From Bacteroidales bacterium (GTDB lineage: Bacteria; Bacteroidota; Bacteroidia; Bacteroidales; F082), in assembly GCA_017531225.1 (NCBI GenBank), contig JAFXLL010000010.1:186001-250000 (forward strand): a DNA stretch of 64,000 nt. The letters are read 5' to 3'. Made by a program: the position numbers and the translations under genes. Shown here one piece after another: positions 34,108-43,100 of the stretch (the stretch's first letter is position 1; each line of letters opens with the position of its first letter). The notes beneath the pieces are model-generated. The model had not been told where the DNA came from, did not search any database, and saw only the letters and a program-made list of their open reading frames with translations.

Positions 34108-34614
34108 ATGAATCCAATCGTAAGCATCATCATGGGAAGCACCTCTGACCTTCCCGTTTTAGAGAAAGCCGCACAGTTTTTTGACGAGATGGAGATCCCG
34201 TTTGAGATGAACGCCTTGAGCGCACATCGCACGCCTCAGGAAGTGGAACAGTTTGCCCGTGAAGCCGAAGGTCGTGGCATCAAAGTCATCATCGCTGCTG
34301 CCGGCATGGCCGCCGCTTTGCCAGGTGTCATCGCCGCCAACACTACCCTACCCGTGATCGGCGTACCGGTGAAAGGCATGCTTGACGGTCTCGACGCCAT
34401 GCTGTCGATCATCCAGATGCCTCCTGGGATTCCCGTAGCCACCGTTGGCGTGAACGGCGCACTCAACGCCGCCATCCTCGCCGCCGAGATGCTGGCGCTT
34501 GGCGATGCCAACATGGCACAGAAAGTCAAAGCCTATAAGGAAGGACTGAAAAACAAGATCACCAAGGCCAACGCCGAGTTGAAAGAGGTGAAGTATAGAT
34601 TTAAGACGAATTAA
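34108..34614 (+). CDS. purE: N5-carboxyaminoimidazole ribonucleotide mutase
   Basis: 168 aa; class I PurE converts N5-CAIR to CAIR in purine synthesis. The substrate loop IMGSTSDLPVLEKA at the start, SAHRTPQ near residue 39 (active-site His) and AAGMAAALPGVIAA are all present. No purK lies next to it. Its stop overlaps the stop of the facing methyltransferase by four bases. Confidence 0.97.
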   Translation: MNPIVSIIMGSTSDLPVLEKAAQFFDEMEIPFEMNALSAHRTPQEVEQFAREAEGRGIKVIIAAAGMAAALPGVIAANTTLPVIGVPVKGMLDGLDAMLSIIQMPPGIPVATVGVNGALNAAILAAEMLALGDANMAQKVKAYKEGLKNKITKANAELKEVKYRFKTN

Positions 34615-35249
34615 AGCTTTCTTATCATCATCAAGCCATCACGAAGTGGAAGCAACACGTTCTCCACTCGGGGATCGTTTTGAACCTTGTCGTTAAAGGC
34701 TTGAATCGCCTTTGTGTCACGTTCCTTGGTGCCAACATTCAACACCTTGCCCTCCCAAAGTACGTTATCTGCCAAGATAACTCCACCTGGGTTGAGCTTT
34801 TCGATCACCAAATCATAATACGAGGGATAGCTGATCTTATCGGCATCGATGAAAACCATATCGAACCCACCCTCCAACGTGGGGATGACTTCCTTGGCGT
34901 CACCGATGATCAGCCGCACACGATCAGCGACAGCTGCTTTAGCCAAGTATTTCCTGATGACACCTTCATATTCTTCGTTGGCCTCGATGGTGGTCAACAA
35001 GCCATCAGACCCCATGCCTCGTGCCATGCAAATAGTGGCAAAACCAGTGAATGTGCCTATTTCCAGCACCTTTTTAGGTTGTATCAGCTGACAGAGGAGC
35101 TGAAGAAAACGGCCTTGCACCGGACCCGATGCCATACGAGGATTCATGGCGTGGAGATGCGTCTCACGATATAACTCATGGAGCACTTCATCCATTGGTG
35201 TGGCGTGCTGTTCCAGGTATTCTTCGATGGCGTAAGTGAGATCGATCAT
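34611..35249 (-). CDS. SAM-dependent O-methyltransferase (caffeoyl-CoA/catechol type)
   Basis: 212 aa, Rossmann-fold class I methyltransferase of the COG4122 family. SAM-binding motif I is VLEIGTFTGFATICMARG; the metal-binding acidic positions are in MVFIDADKISYPSYYD and GGVILADNVLWEGKV. Substrate unknown. Its start overlaps the M16 peptidase stop by four bases (ATGA), so they are translationally linked. Confidence 0.93.
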   Translation of the reverse strand: MIDLTYAIEEYLEQHATPMDEVLHELYRETHLHAMNPRMASGPVQGRFLQLLCQLIQPKKVLEIGTFTGFATICMARGMGSDGLLTTIEANEEYEGVIRKYLAKAAVADRVRLIIGDAKEVIPTLEGGFDMVFIDADKISYPSYYDLVIEKLNPGGVILADNVLWEGKVLNVGTKERDTKAIQAFNDKVQNDPRVENVLLPLRDGLMMIRKL

Positions 35250-36487
35250 GACTTGGAAGCACGGAAAATCAAGGTGGAGAGGCGCTCGGGAGCGAACACC
35301 TCATTAGCTTCAGCCATCAGATCCTCAGCCGTGATGACGTCGATGGTATGGATGATATCTGGTACGGTCTCCACCGGCTCGTTCATCAACATGGAACGGG
35401 TGATGGCCAACAACTCGCTCATCCCCGACTCACGTCCAAGGGCCAACTGACCGATGAGCTGCTGCTTGGCATGATGCAGCTGCATGGTACCCATCTTTTG
35501 GTTACGTAGTTTATTCAACTCTTTGTAAACCAAATTAATAGCCTTGTCCAAAGATTCCGGATCCACACCCATGTAAACATTGAACAAACCCACATCGGAA
35601 TAGGCATTGTATTGCGATTCGATGGTATACGCGAAGCCGTATTTCTCACGAATATTCAAGCTAAGGCGAGAGTTCATGGCGGGACCACCAAGAATATTGT
35701 TCAGCAGCACCATGGTACGCTTCTTGGGATGGACAAACTCAGGTGCCAGTCCGCCGATCATGCAGTGGCTGAGGTGGTTGTTGCGCTCCATCTCAACCTT
35801 AGTGGGGGCATAAGAAAGGAAGGGCTTGCGGCGGTTCGGCATCCTATGATCGGGACGGTTGCCGAAGAAAGCCATTGCCATCTTCTCGAACTCCTTAAAG
35901 CTGATATCGCCGATGGTAGCCAGCACCATGGAGTCGGTACTGTAGTTTTCATTCATGAAATTCAGGATGTCGTCACGACGGAAGCCTTTCACCAAGGCAT
36001 TGGTACCTAAGATATTCCTACCCAACGGATGGTTCTTGAACATGATCTCCTCAAACACGTCGTAGATCTCCTCCGAAGGCATGTCAAGGTATGAGTTGAT
36101 CTCGTCGAGCACTACATCTTTCTCCTTCTCCAGCTCATTCTCAGGGAAAGTCGCCTGGAATGCAATGTCTGACAGCAAGTCCATGGCACGTTTGTAGTAA
36201 ACGTTCAAGAACGAGGCTTGCAGGCAGGTCTCTTCTTTGGTGGTGAAGGCGTTCAGGTCACCACCCACGTTGTCGAGGCAGCTCAGGATATGGTAAGGCT
36301 TGCGGTTTTGGGTACCTTTGAAGATGGTGTGTTCAATAAAATGGGCCATGCCGTTCTCGAAATCCCGCTCATCGCGCGAGCCTGTGCCCACCACCAACAC
36401 CAGATGCGCAATCTCACCTTTTTTCTGACGATGTAGCAGACGGATGCCGTTGGGCAGCGTGGTTATGTTGTATTGTTCCTTTTCCAT
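35246..36487 (-). CDS. M16-family zinc metallopeptidase
   Basis: 413 aa, single-unit M16 (processing-peptidase-like) enzyme. The inverted zinc motif HFIEH is near residue 47 with the downstream Glu in TTKEETCLQASFLN; the C-terminal half-domain is complete. There is no signal peptide, so it is cytosolic. It probably degrades peptides. Leads a two-gene operon with the methyltransferase; a TACCTTTGC -7 element lies at 36506-36514 (minus strand). Confidence 0.94.
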   Translation of the reverse strand: MEKEQYNITTLPNGIRLLHRQKKGEIAHLVLVVGTGSRDERDFENGMAHFIEHTIFKGTQNRKPYHILSCLDNVGGDLNAFTTKEETCLQASFLNVYYKRAMDLLSDIAFQATFPENELEKEKDVVLDEINSYLDMPSEEIYDVFEEIMFKNHPLGRNILGTNALVKGFRRDDILNFMNENYSTDSMVLATIGDISFKEFEKMAMAFFGNRPDHRMPNRRKPFLSYAPTKVEMERNNHLSHCMIGGLAPEFVHPKKRTMVLLNNILGGPAMNSRLSLNIREKYGFAYTIESQYNAYSDVGLFNVYMGVDPESLDKAINLVYKELNKLRNQKMGTMQLHHAKQQLIGQLALGRESGMSELLAITRSMLMNEPVETVPDIIHTIDVITAEDLMAEANEVFAPERLSTLIFRASKS

Positions 36488-36505
36488 ATTAAAATAAAAA
36501 ACGCC

Positions 36506-36514
36506 GCAAAGGTA
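36506..36514 (-). promoter_or_regulatory. -7 element TACCTTTGC for the M16 operon
   Basis: Fits TAnnTTTGC on the minus strand, 18 bases before the M16 ATG. Confidence 0.6.
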
Positions 36515-36535
36515 ATAAGATATTGCGAAAAACGT

Positions 36536-36544
36536 TAAGTTTGC
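36536..36544 (+). promoter_or_regulatory. -7 element TAAGTTTGC for the outer-membrane protein/waaA operon
   Basis: Fits TAnnTTTGC, 35 bases before ATG 36580, divergent from the M16 promoter. Confidence 0.55.
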
Positions 36545-36579
36545 ATGCTGAAACCATTCAGGATTGACAAATAAGCATC

Positions 36580-37392
36580 ATGAAAAAATACACCTTTACC
36601 CTACTCTTTACGCTAATTGCCGTGCTTTCGGGCATCGCCCAAACGCCCAGACATATTGAAAAGGAGTCCATTCCCACCGCTATGTTTCAGGTGACTTACG
36701 CAGCTCAGTTCCCCGGACTTGACACCAAAATCGACTATGGATTCACTAACACCATTGGCGGCAGTTTCATCTACAAGACCAAGAGCAACTGGCTGTTCAC
36801 GGCCAACGGCAACTTCGTCTTTGGCAATAAGCTGAAAGACGACCGCATCGGCATCCTTGGTGAGGGCATCACCACTTATGAGGGTGAGGTCATTGGCGGC
36901 GGCGGTTTGGCTGCATCCTTGGCCATGTTCCAAAGAGGATTCCATTTTCAAGCCGAGATCGGTAAGTTGTTTGCCTTTAAGCCCAACCCGAACAGTGGAT
37001 TCTTTGTGCAGGCGGGCATCGGCTATTTACGCAACCGCATCCGTATCGACTATCAGATTGAGGCTCAGAACCCTCCCTACCCCTTGATGGACGATTACCA
37101 ATACGGCTATGATCGCATGCGTGGCGGCATCGCCTTCCATGGCGAGGCTGGCTATTTGATCATGAGTAACAACCGAATCTATAATTTCTCCCTTTCATTT
37201 GAGGTCACATACGCTCGCACCAAATCCCTCAGGGACTACGACTTCAGGGTGTACTACGCTGAAGACGGAACTCCTATAATCAAAGGTTATACCGATAAAA
37301 ACAAGCGTTTCAACGACTTGTATTATGGCATCAGGGTTAGTTGGATGATCCCCACCTACCAGCGCCAACCTGAGGAATACTACTATCATTAA
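36580..37392 (+). CDS. Probable outer-membrane beta-barrel protein
   Basis: 270 aa with a signal peptide (ending SGIAQ, about residue 20). The rest is alternating amphipathic strands with Gly and aromatic residues (SFIYKTKSNWLFTANGNFVF, GFFVQAGIGYLRNRIRI, FSLSFEVTYARTKSL), typical of a small outer-membrane barrel; the Tyr-rich tail EEYYYH is unusual. I recognise no named family. Only 8 bases separate it from waaA, so it may have an envelope role tied to lipopolysaccharide. Confidence 0.75.
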   Translation: MKKYTFTLLFTLIAVLSGIAQTPRHIEKESIPTAMFQVTYAAQFPGLDTKIDYGFTNTIGGSFIYKTKSNWLFTANGNFVFGNKLKDDRIGILGEGITTYEGEVIGGGGLAASLAMFQRGFHFQAEIGKLFAFKPNPNSGFFVQAGIGYLRNRIRIDYQIEAQNPPYPLMDDYQYGYDRMRGGIAFHGEAGYLIMSNNRIYNFSLSFEVTYARTKSLRDYDFRVYYAEDGTPIIKGYTDKNKRFNDLYYGIRVSWMIPTYQRQPEEYYYH

Positions 37393-37400
37393 TCTGACTC

Positions 37401-38597
37401 ATGCGAGGACTCTACACCTTAGCGATTCGGGCTTACACCGTTGCGGTGAAAGATGCCGCCTTGTTTGGCAATCCCAAGGCCAAACAATGGGTGGAAGGCC
37501 GACGCCAACGTCCCGAGCCTGGCAATGATCAAAGTCCTTGGGTGTGGTTCCATGCGGCTTCATTGGGTGAGTTCGAGCAAGGCCGTCCCGTGATTGAGGC
37601 GCTGAAAAAAGAGCATCCTGACATCAAGGTCTCGCTTACCTTCTTCTCCCCTTCGGGATATGAGATCAGAAAGAACTATCCCTTGGCCGACGAGGTGCTT
37701 TACCTTCCCGTAGACACCCTGAAAAACGCAAGACAATGGGTTGAGCGCCATCATTTTGTGGCCGCTTTCTTCATCAAGTACGAGTTTTGGTTCAACTACA
37801 TGACCGCACTCGACGAAAAGCACATCCCACTCTATTACATTTCGCTGATTTTAAAACCAGATCAGTACTTCTTTAAGTGGTATGGCGGCTGGTTCCGCAA
37901 GCAGTTAAAGCACGTAAGCCATTTCTTTGTGCAAGACGACACCACGATGGAACTTTTGAAAGGCATCGGCTTTGATAACGTCACCCGTTGTGGCGACACC
38001 CGTTTCGACCGTGTGGCCGCCATCGCCAAGCAGGCCAAGACTTTCCCAGAGATTGAGGCTTTCATTCATGGCAGGCAGTGCATCATTGCCGGTAGTTCAT
38101 GGCCGCCTGACGAGAAGTTACTCATCCCTTATATCGAGAGACTTCCCGAGAATTATTGCATGATCATCGCGCCACACGACATCTCTGAAAAGCACATCCG
38201 TCAGATTCGTGAAAGTCTTACCTCGATAAATCCTGACAAAGTGTATTTGATTGACACTGTCGGCATCCTGTCGCAGCTATACCAATACGCCCGATTCGTC
38301 TATATCGGCGGCGGTTTTGGTGTCAACATCCACAATATTCAGGAACCGGTTACCTTTGGCTGTCCCGTGGTGTTCGGACCGAAATACAAGAGTTTTAAGG
38401 AAGCTGTCGATTTAGTCAGTTTAGGAGGAGCCTTCTCCATCAACGGACAAGAAGAGCTCAATAAGACCTTCGATCGTCTTATCAACGATGAAGCCCATTA
38501 CCAACAGGCATCGGAAATCTGTAAGAAATACTTGAAATCTCAGTTAGGAGCTACTGACGCCATCCTGAAAGAGATTACATCCACTTTCTCCTTTTGA
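37401..38597 (+). CDS. waaA: 3-deoxy-D-manno-octulosonic acid (Kdo) transferase
   Basis: 398 aa; transfers Kdo from CMP-Kdo to lipid A precursor at the inner membrane. Catalytic Glu is in HAASLGEFEQG (about residues 52-62), and the C-terminal nucleotide-sugar site has YIGGGFGVNIHNIQEP. The N-terminal membrane-anchor stretch is weak. Cotranscribed with the upstream barrel gene. The last 23 bases overlap corA on the other strand. Confidence 0.95.
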   Translation: MRGLYTLAIRAYTVAVKDAALFGNPKAKQWVEGRRQRPEPGNDQSPWVWFHAASLGEFEQGRPVIEALKKEHPDIKVSLTFFSPSGYEIRKNYPLADEVLYLPVDTLKNARQWVERHHFVAAFFIKYEFWFNYMTALDEKHIPLYYISLILKPDQYFFKWYGGWFRKQLKHVSHFFVQDDTTMELLKGIGFDNVTRCGDTRFDRVAAIAKQAKTFPEIEAFIHGRQCIIAGSSWPPDEKLLIPYIERLPENYCMIIAPHDISEKHIRQIRESLTSINPDKVYLIDTVGILSQLYQYARFVYIGGGFGVNIHNIQEPVTFGCPVVFGPKYKSFKEAVDLVSLGGAFSINGQEELNKTFDRLINDEAHYQQASEICKKYLKSQLGATDAILKEITSTFSF

Positions 38598-39492
38598 AGA
38601 CAAACATGAATATGCCGGCCACGGCAACCATCACGCCGATTAGGCCGTAGAACGCCCACGAATCCTCTTGGAAAGGAAGTCGAACGTTCATGCCATACAG
38701 GCCAGTGATAAAGGTTAAAGGCAGGATGATTGACGAAATGATAGTGAGGATCTTCATCGTCTCGTTGGTCTTGTTGGTCTGCATGGAGTCGAATGTCTGC
38801 GACAGGCCTTCGATCAACTCTTCGTAGTCCTCGGTCATATCCCACACCTTCTGGTAGTAGTCCAAGATGTTACCCCAGTAGTCTTCCATGTACTCCACAT
38901 CTTCGGTGAAGCCTCGGATTTTACCGTTTTCGAACATCTGGAACAGACGCAATTGAGGTTTAAATATGGTGTTGATCAGGATCAGATTCTTACGGGTGAT
39001 AGAGATTCGTTCGATGATCTTGACCTGTTTTTCCTGCAGCAGCTCGCGGTTGATCAACTCTACATCCAGTCCCACTTTTCGCAGCAAGTACACTGACTCG
39101 GTGATCAGCTTTTCGAGGATGCGATAGAGCAATTTATCGGAACTTTCGATGCTGACATCTTCTTCGTTTTGCAGCCTTTCTTCGTATTCATCGAAAAGTT
39201 GCGACACACCCCAAGGATTTTTCTCAATGGAAATAATATAATCCTTACCCCAGAAGAGTTTTACTTCCTTAATCTTCACAAACTTATTCTGGCGGTCGAA
39301 ATTAGGAAAATGAAGGATCAGGAAGTAGTAGTCATCATAGATATCGATTTTCGGACGTTGGTTAACCGACTTACAGTCCTCGATATCAAGGGGGTGAAAA
39401 TGGAAGCGGTCTTTGAGAAACTCAAAGTCCTCCTCACTCGGGTTGTTCAGATGGCGCCATGTGATATTGCCTATTTTGAGACTATTGATCAT
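38575..39492 (-). CDS. corA: CorA-family magnesium/divalent cation transporter
   Basis: 305 aa. Large cytosolic N-domain, then two C-terminal membrane helices with the signature GMN in GLYGMNVRLPF between them and a basic tail (FKRRKWM). I use ATG 39492; the reading frame extends to a TTG, but the ATG is preceded at 7 bases by GGGGAGG, a strong Shine-Dalgarno that is rare in this phylum. Tail-to-tail overlap with waaA. Confidence 0.94.
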   Translation of the reverse strand: MINSLKIGNITWRHLNNPSEEDFEFLKDRFHFHPLDIEDCKSVNQRPKIDIYDDYYFLILHFPNFDRQNKFVKIKEVKLFWGKDYIISIEKNPWGVSQLFDEYEERLQNEEDVSIESSDKLLYRILEKLITESVYLLRKVGLDVELINRELLQEKQVKIIERISITRKNLILINTIFKPQLRLFQMFENGKIRGFTEDVEYMEDYWGNILDYYQKVWDMTEDYEELIEGLSQTFDSMQTNKTNETMKILTIISSIILPLTFITGLYGMNVRLPFQEDSWAFYGLIGVMVAVAGIFMFVFKRRKWM

Positions 39493-39499
39493 ACTCTGT

Positions 39500-39506
39500 C
39501 CTCCCC
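39500..39506 (-). promoter_or_regulatory. Strong Shine-Dalgarno (GGGGAGG) before corA
   Basis: Seven bases upstream of ATG 39492 on the minus strand. It decides the start site and is one of only two such sites seen in the window. Confidence 0.7.
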
Positions 39507-39521
39507 AAAAATTTTTTCGCT

Positions 39522-39530
39522 GCAAAACTA
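39522..39530 (-). promoter_or_regulatory. -7 element TAGTTTTGC for corA
   Basis: Fits TAnnTTTGC on the minus strand, about 29 bases before the ATG. Confidence 0.55.
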
Positions 39531-39553
39531 AACAAAAATTATTATAAAATTAC

Positions 39554-39562
39554 TATCTTTGC
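39554..39562 (+). promoter_or_regulatory. -7 element TATCTTTGC for ruvA-sprA
   Basis: Fits TAnnTTTGC, 23 bases before ATG 39586. It rules out the in-frame TTG at 39559, which lies within the element. Confidence 0.65.
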
Positions 39563-39585
39563 CGATTATTTTCAATCAGAGCAAA

Positions 39586-40167
39586 ATGTACGCCTTCATC
39601 GCTGGAAAAATTGCTGAGATCACGCCTGCTTACGCCATTGTCGACAATCACGGCGTGGGATATTTCATCAACATCACACTTAACACTTTCGCCGCCATTG
39701 GCGAGCAGACCGAGGTGAAGCTGTACACGCATCTTCAAGTGCTTGAGGACGCACACAACCTATTTGGTTTCTACACCGCTAAGGAGCGTGACATGTTTGA
39801 GCTGCTGATCAGCGTCAGCGGCGTGGGATGCAACACTGCGCGACTCATCCTCTCGTCGCTTACCGTCAATGAGCTCAGCACCGCCATCGCCAATGAGGAC
39901 ATCAAGACCATCCAGGCTGTGAAGGGCATCGGCAGCAAGACAGCGCAACGCATCGTCGTTGACCTCAAGGATAAAGTGAGGAAAACCGACTATGCCGAGG
40001 AAATTGTCGAAGCTGTTGACAATACCGTCAAGAACGAAGCGTTATCTGCTTTGGTGATTCTTGGTTTCAGCAAGAACGCCGCCAGCAAGGCGCTCGACAA
40101 ATTGATGAAACAAACGCCTGACGCCCCTGTGGAAGTGTTGATCCGCGAAGCACTAAAACTACTATGA
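39586..40167 (+). CDS. ruvA: Holliday junction DNA helicase subunit RuvA
   Basis: 193 aa; binds four-way junctions and loads RuvB. The N-terminal OB domain begins MYAFIAGKIAEITPAYAIVD; the tandem helix-hairpin-helix motifs follow (FELLISVSGVGCNTARLILS and IQAVKGIGSKTAQRIVVDLK); the C-terminal domain III (SALVILGFSKNAASKALDKL) contacts RuvB. Its stop codon overlaps the sprA ATG (ATGA), so the two are cotranslated. Confidence 0.97.
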   Translation: MYAFIAGKIAEITPAYAIVDNHGVGYFINITLNTFAAIGEQTEVKLYTHLQVLEDAHNLFGFYTAKERDMFELLISVSGVGCNTARLILSSLTVNELSTAIANEDIKTIQAVKGIGSKTAQRIVVDLKDKVRKTDYAEEIVEAVDNTVKNEALSALVILGFSKNAASKALDKLMKQTPDAPVEVLIREALKLL

Positions 40168-43100
40168 GCATAATGAAACGACATATCATCCTTACCCTCT
40201 TGCTGGCCATCCTGATTCCAGGCTTTGCCCAGCAGCCTGACTCCACCCATTTGGTCTATCCCATACCCGAAAACCAGGGTGACCCCATGCAACAGCTCTA
40301 TAACCAATCGCCGTTGTATCTGCGCGATCCCGACAATATCACCCACGAGGTCATCTACGACCCCGTAACCAACCAATATACCTTCAAGCATAAGATTGGT
40401 GATTTCGAGTATGCTACACCGACCACCATGTCGCAACAGGAATACATGGATTACAAGAACCGTGAGGGCGTGATGAGTTTCTGGAAAGACCGTCGCAAAC
40501 AAAACGCACGTTCCACCACTGACGGCAACTCCATCATCCCTCCGATTTATGTGGGTGGCGAGGCTTTCGACCTTATCTTCGGCAGCAACACCATTGACAT
40601 CCGTCCGCAAGGCTCCGTTGACCTGACTTTCGGTATCAAGCACAACTACCGTGGCGACCCTTCCATGAGCGAACGCCAGAAACATAACACCAACTTCGAC
40701 TTCGACCAGGACATCCAGTTGAACGTCATCGCCAAAATTGGTGATAAGATCAATTTCAACATCAACAAGAACACCAAGGCTACCTTCAACTTCGAGGACC
40801 TGATGAAATTGAAATACGAGGGCAAGGAAGACGAGATCATCCAGTTGCTTGAAGCCGGTGACGTGAGCTTCCCCTTGAACAGCACCCTGATCACCGGAAC
40901 TCAGCGCCTGTTCGGCTTGAAGTCCAAACTGAAATTTGGAAAGACAACGGTTACCTCGGTGGTCTCCTATCAGGAAAGTGAATCGAAAAACATCGCAGTG
41001 CAGGGAGGTGCCCAGACCAACGAGTTCAACATCAGCTGCTTGGACTATGAAGAAAACCGCCACTTCTTCTTGAGCCAGTTCTTCAGGGAGCAATACGAAT
41101 CAGCATTGGCAACCCTGCCCACCGTCACCTCCAGCATCAACATCACCAAGATCGAGGTGTGGGTGACCAATACCAACTCAAGCACACAAGACACTCGTAA
41201 TATTTTAGCGCTCACCGATTTGGCCGAGGGTAAGGAAGAGTGGATCTACAACAAGGAAATCTCGCCCGCCAATACGGCAACCATCTATCCCCGCAACGCA
41301 GCCAATGACATGTTGGCTCGCATCGACACCACACAAATCCGCAACATCAGTACGGTGACCAATTACATGTCGGGCGACCCCTTACGCATCGGCAGGATGG
41401 GATATATGGCCTCTGGTCGTGATTTTGAGAAAATTGAGAACGCACGCCGTTTGAGCACCACTGAATACTCACTGAACTCCAAGTTGGGCTTCATCTCACT
41501 GAACGTCACACTGAACTCCAACCAAACGCTGGCTGTGGCATACCAATACACCATTGTTGGCAGTGATGAAGTCTATCAGGTAGGTGAATTCTCCGATCAA
41601 GGCATCGGCACTCCTAATGTTTTGGTTGCCAAACTGCTGAGAGGTACCACAGTGAACCCCTCCATGCCGATCTGGGACCTGATGATGAAGAACGTCTATA
41701 ACATCAAGGCGTATCAGATCAACTCCAGCGACTTCATGCTCAACATCTTCTACACTGGCAATTCCAACAACACGCCGATGGGCTACTTCACCGAAGGTCC
41801 AGATAACGTGAAAGGCGTATCGCTGCTCCATTTACTCGGTCTCGATAACTTAACCCAGCAGAACAACCCGATCCCTGGAGGTGATGGTGTATTCGACTTC
41901 ATCAATGGAGCACAAACCTCGGGCGGTACCATCAACTCTGCCAATGGCCGCATCTATTTCCCTGTGTTGGAACCTTTCGGCAGTCAACTGCACAAGATAT
42001 TTGGCGATAATATTGAGCTAGGCAACAAATACGCTTTCGATTCCCTCTATTCGATGACCAAAACCGCAGCGGAGCAATTCTCTGAGAAGAACAAATTCTC
42101 TTTGCGCGGCTATTACTCATCCCAGTCGGGCAGCGAGATCAGTTTGAATGTCATGAATGTGGCACAAGGCTCCGTAACGGTGACCGCAGGAGGCCGCACC
42201 TTGGTGGAAAATGTCGATTACACCGTCGACTACACCTTAGGCCGTGTGTCCATTATCAACGAAGGCATCTTGAACTCAGGCACCCCCATCAACATCTCGT
42301 TGGAGAGCAACTCCAGCTTCAGTGCCATGAGAAAGACCTTCCTCGGAGCACGCATTGAGCATGAGTTCAACCAAGACTTCCGTTTAGGTGGTACCGTCTT
42401 ATATTTGGGAGAGAAATCCTACACTCAAAAAATCAATTATGGCGAGGAAGCCATTGCCAATACCATCTATGGGTTTGACCTCAACTACTCCACCGAGGCT
42501 CGTTGGCTCACCAACTTCATCGACTGGCTGCCCGGCATCAGCACCAAAGCGCCTTCAAGAATTCGCTTCGACGGCGAGTTTGCCCGTTTCATCCCCGGCC
42601 TATCAAAATCAGTTGCTGAAAAAGGCACTTCTTACCTCGATGACTTCGAAGGAGCCAAGTCGACCATTGACCTAAGGCTTTACAGCCAATGGCATCTGGC
42701 CAGTACCCCACAGCACCAAGCCGACCTCTTCCCTGAAGCCGTAGCCAACACCGGTCGCGCTTATGGCATGAACAGAGCTAAGATGTCATGGTACACCATC
42801 GACCACACTGTTTTCTATGATCGCGGTGCCTCCATCCGTCCGAAAAACATCACCAACGACGAACTTTCAAGGCATAGTGTGCGTCAGGTGTTGGAAACCG
42901 AAATTTTCACCAAGGACATCCCGTCAGGCACCCCGACCAACATCTCTGTGTTCAACCTTGCCTACTTCCCGAAGGATCGTGGTCCATACAACTACGATGT
43001 AGCCGGAACCCCATACTCCTCTGGTGTCGACGAGAATGGCTCGCTGAACGATCCACAGTCGCGTTGGGCAGGTATCATGCGAAGAATGGAGACCACCGAC

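Noticed and set aside
39990-41093. 367-aa minus-strand frame antisense to ruvA and sprA
   Set aside because: A long shadow caused by codon bias in the real genes; no signal, domain or promoter.
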